From Thelonectria olida (taxonomy: Eukaryota > Ascomycota > Sordariomycetes > Hypocreales > Nectriaceae): a stretch of DNA of 64,000 nt. Every line of letters starts with the position of its first letter. Position 1 is the first letter of the stretch. The notes beneath the pieces were generated by a model. The model was given only the letters and a program-made list of their open reading frames with translations, did no database searches and was not told where the DNA came from. Location of the stretch: positions 51,944-115,943 of the forward strand of contig JAGPYM010000068.1 of assembly GCA_020736575.1 (NCBI GenBank), written 5' to 3'. The translations under genes and the position numbers were made by a program. Below, piece after piece: positions 60,728 through 64,000 of this stretch.

Positions 60728-63658
60728 AAAATAAGCCTAGTACTAGTATATAATAAAGGTTAATATAAGTAAAACCCAGCCTTATATCTATTATAATAAG
60801 CTTTTTTATAGGGTTTATAATTAGCTTTTAAATAAATATCCTTATTAAATAGACCTTATTTAAAGAACCTTATTTCAAGCCTCTAATATAAAAGTATAAC
60901 TCTTTTAAACCCTAATTTATATAATTTAACTAATTATATAATATATAATTTAATATAATTAACTTTCTACTAATTAAATAAATTATAATTTAAAAAGATA
61001 ATATTAATATAGCAGCTTAATATTTATTAGGTTATATAGATTTCCTTAAATATATTTATCTAATTAAAAAGCTTAAAAAGCATCTTAAGTAATTATAACT
61101 CCTTAATATTTCTATATTAGCTAATATAAATATACTATTAAAAGTAATATAAAGGATTAACCTAGTCCTTTTAGGCTATTATATTCTAATTAAAAGACTA
61201 AATATATAAAAAGATAATTTTAAATTCCTTAATAGGAAAGTTAGCCGACTTAATTACCTTCTAATTCGGGCAAGGAATAATAAGCTTAGTTAAAATAACT
61301 AATTATTTCTTAAAAAAATATAGGGGTATAACTTAAAGCTATAGCTCTAAGAGCTACTATATATAGTAGTAATAATCCGAATGGTTGCTTAAAAGGTTAT
61401 AAAGGAAAAATTTAAAAATAAAAAGTGGGTTAAATAGGCAAGTGGATATAAGAGTTAAAAAGTAGGGGGGGGGGGGGGGCTAAAAGGGTTAAATTAAAAA
61501 GAAAGTCTAAAAATAGGTTAAGTGGGTCTAAAGGCAATTAAGCTAATAGAAATAAATAAGGCAACTAAGTAAAAAAATATATAAAGAGTTAATATAATAA
61601 TAAAAATTACTAATTGTAAAAATATTATATTTTATAAAATTTATACTTTTAATAAAATATAATTATAAATATTTAAAAATTATTTTAAAAATATATTAAA
61701 AAAAGAAATATATTTAAATTTTTAAATTGTTTATTAACTATTTATTATATTTATTTAAAACTATATTTAAATAAATTTTAATTTATTAAAAACTATTATA
61801 AGTTTAATAATATTATAATTAAAAATTATATATTTTTACTTTTAATTAGTAAATTAAAAAATTACTTATAAAATAAAAAGATTTTTATTATATTTAATTT
61901 AAAAGAAATATATAATTTAATTTATATTAAAAGAAAAATAAATAAAAAAATATATTTAAAATAAAATTTAAATTTTATAAATGCTTTATTATACTTTTTA
62001 ATTTTATTAATATATATATAATATTTTAATAAATAATTAATTATATATTATAAAAATATTTAAATATATATATAATATATTATTTTTTTACAATTAGTAA
62101 TTTTTATTATTATATAAACTCTTAGTGTATTTTACTGCCTAGTTGCCTTGCTCTATTTTTATAAATAAGGTTCCTTAAGCAAGGTTTACTTAGTAGGGAC
62201 TTTTATTTTAAGACTAACTGTGAGCCCTATTAAGAAGCTTATTATATTAGATATAAGGCTAGGGTTTAGCCTATATTAACCTCTATTATATGCCTAGATT
62301 ATTGGCTTTTTAATAATAATAATAATAATATATTATTTAAATAATATTTTAATTTTTTTAAATAATAAAAATAATTATATAAAATATATTTATAAAATAT
62401 TATAAATATTATAAAATATTAAACTTTTAAATAAATCTATTAAAAATAAGTTTTATATATAAAAGGTTATTTTTTAAATAATAAAATCTTATTAAAAGAA
62501 ATTAAAAAAAATAAATAAAAGATTTTAATTATTTAAATAAAAAAAATTTAAAAATAATTAAAAAAATTTAAACTTTTTTAAATTTCTAAACTACTATTAT
62601 AAGTTTTAGAAAACTTTAAAAAAATAATAATATTTCTTATTAAATTAATAAAAAGAAATTAAAAGTTTATTTAATAGCCTAATATTTAAAATGCTTTTAA
62701 TAAAATTAAAAATTTTATTTTTAATAAATTAATATTTAAAATATTTAATTTTATATAACTTATTAAATTAAAAATAAACTTTTTAAATTTTATTTTAAAA
62801 TTATAAATAAAATACTATAATAATACTAAAAAGTTATATTTAATTATATTTTACTTATATAAATTATAGAAAATAAAGTTTATTTATTTTATATATATTA
62901 AAAAATTTCCTATAATAGTTTAAACTTTTAAATAGTTTTAATAATATATATTTAAAAGCTACTATTAAATTATAATTTATATAAATTATAAAAGTATTTT
63001 ATATTTTATTATAATTTAATAATTTAATAAATATTACTTTAAATATATTAAATACTTATTAGAATTTAATTATATTATTAAATATAAAAGGAAATTAAAA
63101 AATAGTAAAATTAATACTATTAGCTAATAATTTAATTTTAATATAAATACAATTAAAATATAAAAATAACTATTAATATTTATATTTAAAAAATATTTAA
63201 AATAGAAATATATTATAATAATATATAAAATAAAATAGTAAAATTTACTATTTAAATAAATTTTAAAATATAATAAATAATTACTAAATAATAAAAGATA
63301 AATAAGTAATAAATATTAAAATACTTATAAGTAAAACTTATAAAAAAATTTATAAATACCTATTTTATAAATCTTAAAAAATTAATAAAACTTATAAATA
63401 AGTTAAAATAATATTTTTATTTTTTAAAGTTAAAAGAATAGTTAAAAAAACTATTAAATAATATTTTATTTATCATAAAATACAAGTATAATAATATAAA
63501 CCTTTATAAAACTATAACTTATACTAATTATAAAATAATTATTATTTTTTTAAAATAAGCCTAATATTAGTATATAATAAAAGTTAATATAAGTAAAACT
63601 TAGCCTTATATTTATTATAATAAGCTTTTTTATAAGGTTTATAATTAGCTTTTAAATA
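60728..63658. repeat. Three copies of an approximately 107-bp repeat in the AT-rich block
   Basis: Copy A 60728-60834 and copy B 63552-63658 are direct repeats; copy C at about 62223-62306 is inverted and more diverged. Between A and B I count seven differences, all C-to-T or G-to-A towards B (for example GCCTAGTACTAG versus GCCTAATATTAG, ACCCAGCC versus ACTTAGCC). Confidence 0.8.
61551..62168. repeat. Inverted repeat inside the AT-rich block
   Basis: Left arm about 61551-61632 (AATAAATAAGGCAACTAAGT ... AGAGTTAATATAATAATAAA AATTACTAATTGTAAAAA in pieces) matches the reverse complement of about 62079-62168 with scattered transitions. The arms enclose about 450 bp. This could be the terminal inverted repeats of a small DNA transposon. 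Confidence 0.65.
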
Positions 63659-64000
63659 TTATACATATAGTTTAATAATTATTCCAGGCTACTATTATAA
63701 AATTAAAAGTATATAATAACTGGAAATAAGCTAAAAACTAGGCTAAAAATAAGCTAAAGTAGCCTAATAGTAAGGCTATATAAATTTTATAATAAGCCTA
63801 TTATAAAAAAAGACTTTTTCCTTTCTTTTTCTCTAGCTTTAAATATTTAAATTTTAAGCTACTTTTTATTATAATTATTTAAGTTTAGCCCTTTATATTA
63901 TTTAAAGTTTAATCCTGCTTCCCTAATTATAAGTAATATTATAATAAAAAAGTTATATATATAATATAATATAAAAATAGCTATATATATTTAATTTTTA

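Larger units (their letters stand above)
60571..64000. other. RIP-degraded AT-rich block (relic of transposable elements)
   Basis: Overwhelmingly A and T from about 60590 to the window end, with no frame of any length. The start is abrupt. It contains repeat copies (listed separately) that differ by C-to-T and G-to-A only, and an isolated run of 15 G at 61465-61479. RIP acts on duplicated DNA in Pezizomycotina, so this is probably one or more dead transposons. Confidence 0.85.

Overview
The window is filamentous ascomycete (Pezizomycotina) DNA. Most genes carry one to three introns of about 43-59 nt with fungal GT...CTRAC-like...AG signals. The last 3.4 kb is an extremely AT-rich block whose repeat copies differ only by C-to-T/G-to-A changes, the signature of repeat-induced point mutation (RIP). 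I cannot name the species. Coordinates of spliced genes come from reading splice sites by eye; every multi-exon model below keeps frame, and intron positions are given in the entries.

The gene content is that of Starship cargo (giant, tyrosine-recombinase-mobilised fungal elements). All five accessory families described as typical of Starships are present: a ferric reductase (FRE, 6469-8342), a patatin-like protein (PLP, 8599-11131) and a DUF3723 protein (11369-14551) side by side; a NACHT-WD40 NLR (53086-56547); and a MYB/SANT-type protein (57407-58974). Two conflict systems sit next to each other near the right side: a Spok-like spore-killer homologue (48823-51302), and a HET-S (HeLo plus amyloid) gene divergently paired with an NWD2-type NLR (51985-56547). 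No DUF3435 captain recombinase is visible, so the element's captain end must lie outside the window if this is one element.

Layout. 1-6.3 kb: a partial gene, two small MADS-like genes, a repeat-rich gap with a cluster of TACCAGTA motifs, and an APPASTA-repeat protein. 6.4-14.6 kb: FRE, PLP, DUF3723. 15-23 kb: two small coiled-coil genes, a GPI-type surface protein, a protein with repeated nuclear-localisation motifs, an ankyrin gene and an F-box gene. 23-34 kb: a JmjC-type gene with a long 18-bp repeat array, a bZIP/zinc-finger fusion gene and several unknown spliced genes. 34-48 kb: unknown genes, a zinc-finger gene, 9-bp satellites in opposite orientations and a frameshifted large gene. 48-59 kb: JmjC relic, Spok-like gene, HET-S/NWD2 pair, MYB gene. 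59-64 kb: no gene recognised, ending in RIP-degraded DNA.

How genes work together. HET-S and NWD2 share a short promoter and matching amyloid motifs: by analogy with Podospora, NWD2 senses a ligand through its WD40 repeats and templates HET-S into a membrane-active form. The Spok-like gene would combine killer and resistance functions in one protein, but its reading frame is broken at a G tract between the nuclease part and the kinase part. An unrelated gene at 45569-47427 is broken the same way at another G9 tract. Several cargo genes look degenerate: the FRE has a damaged 3' splice site and the PLP has lost its catalytic motifs. At least six genes carry tandem in-frame minisatellites.
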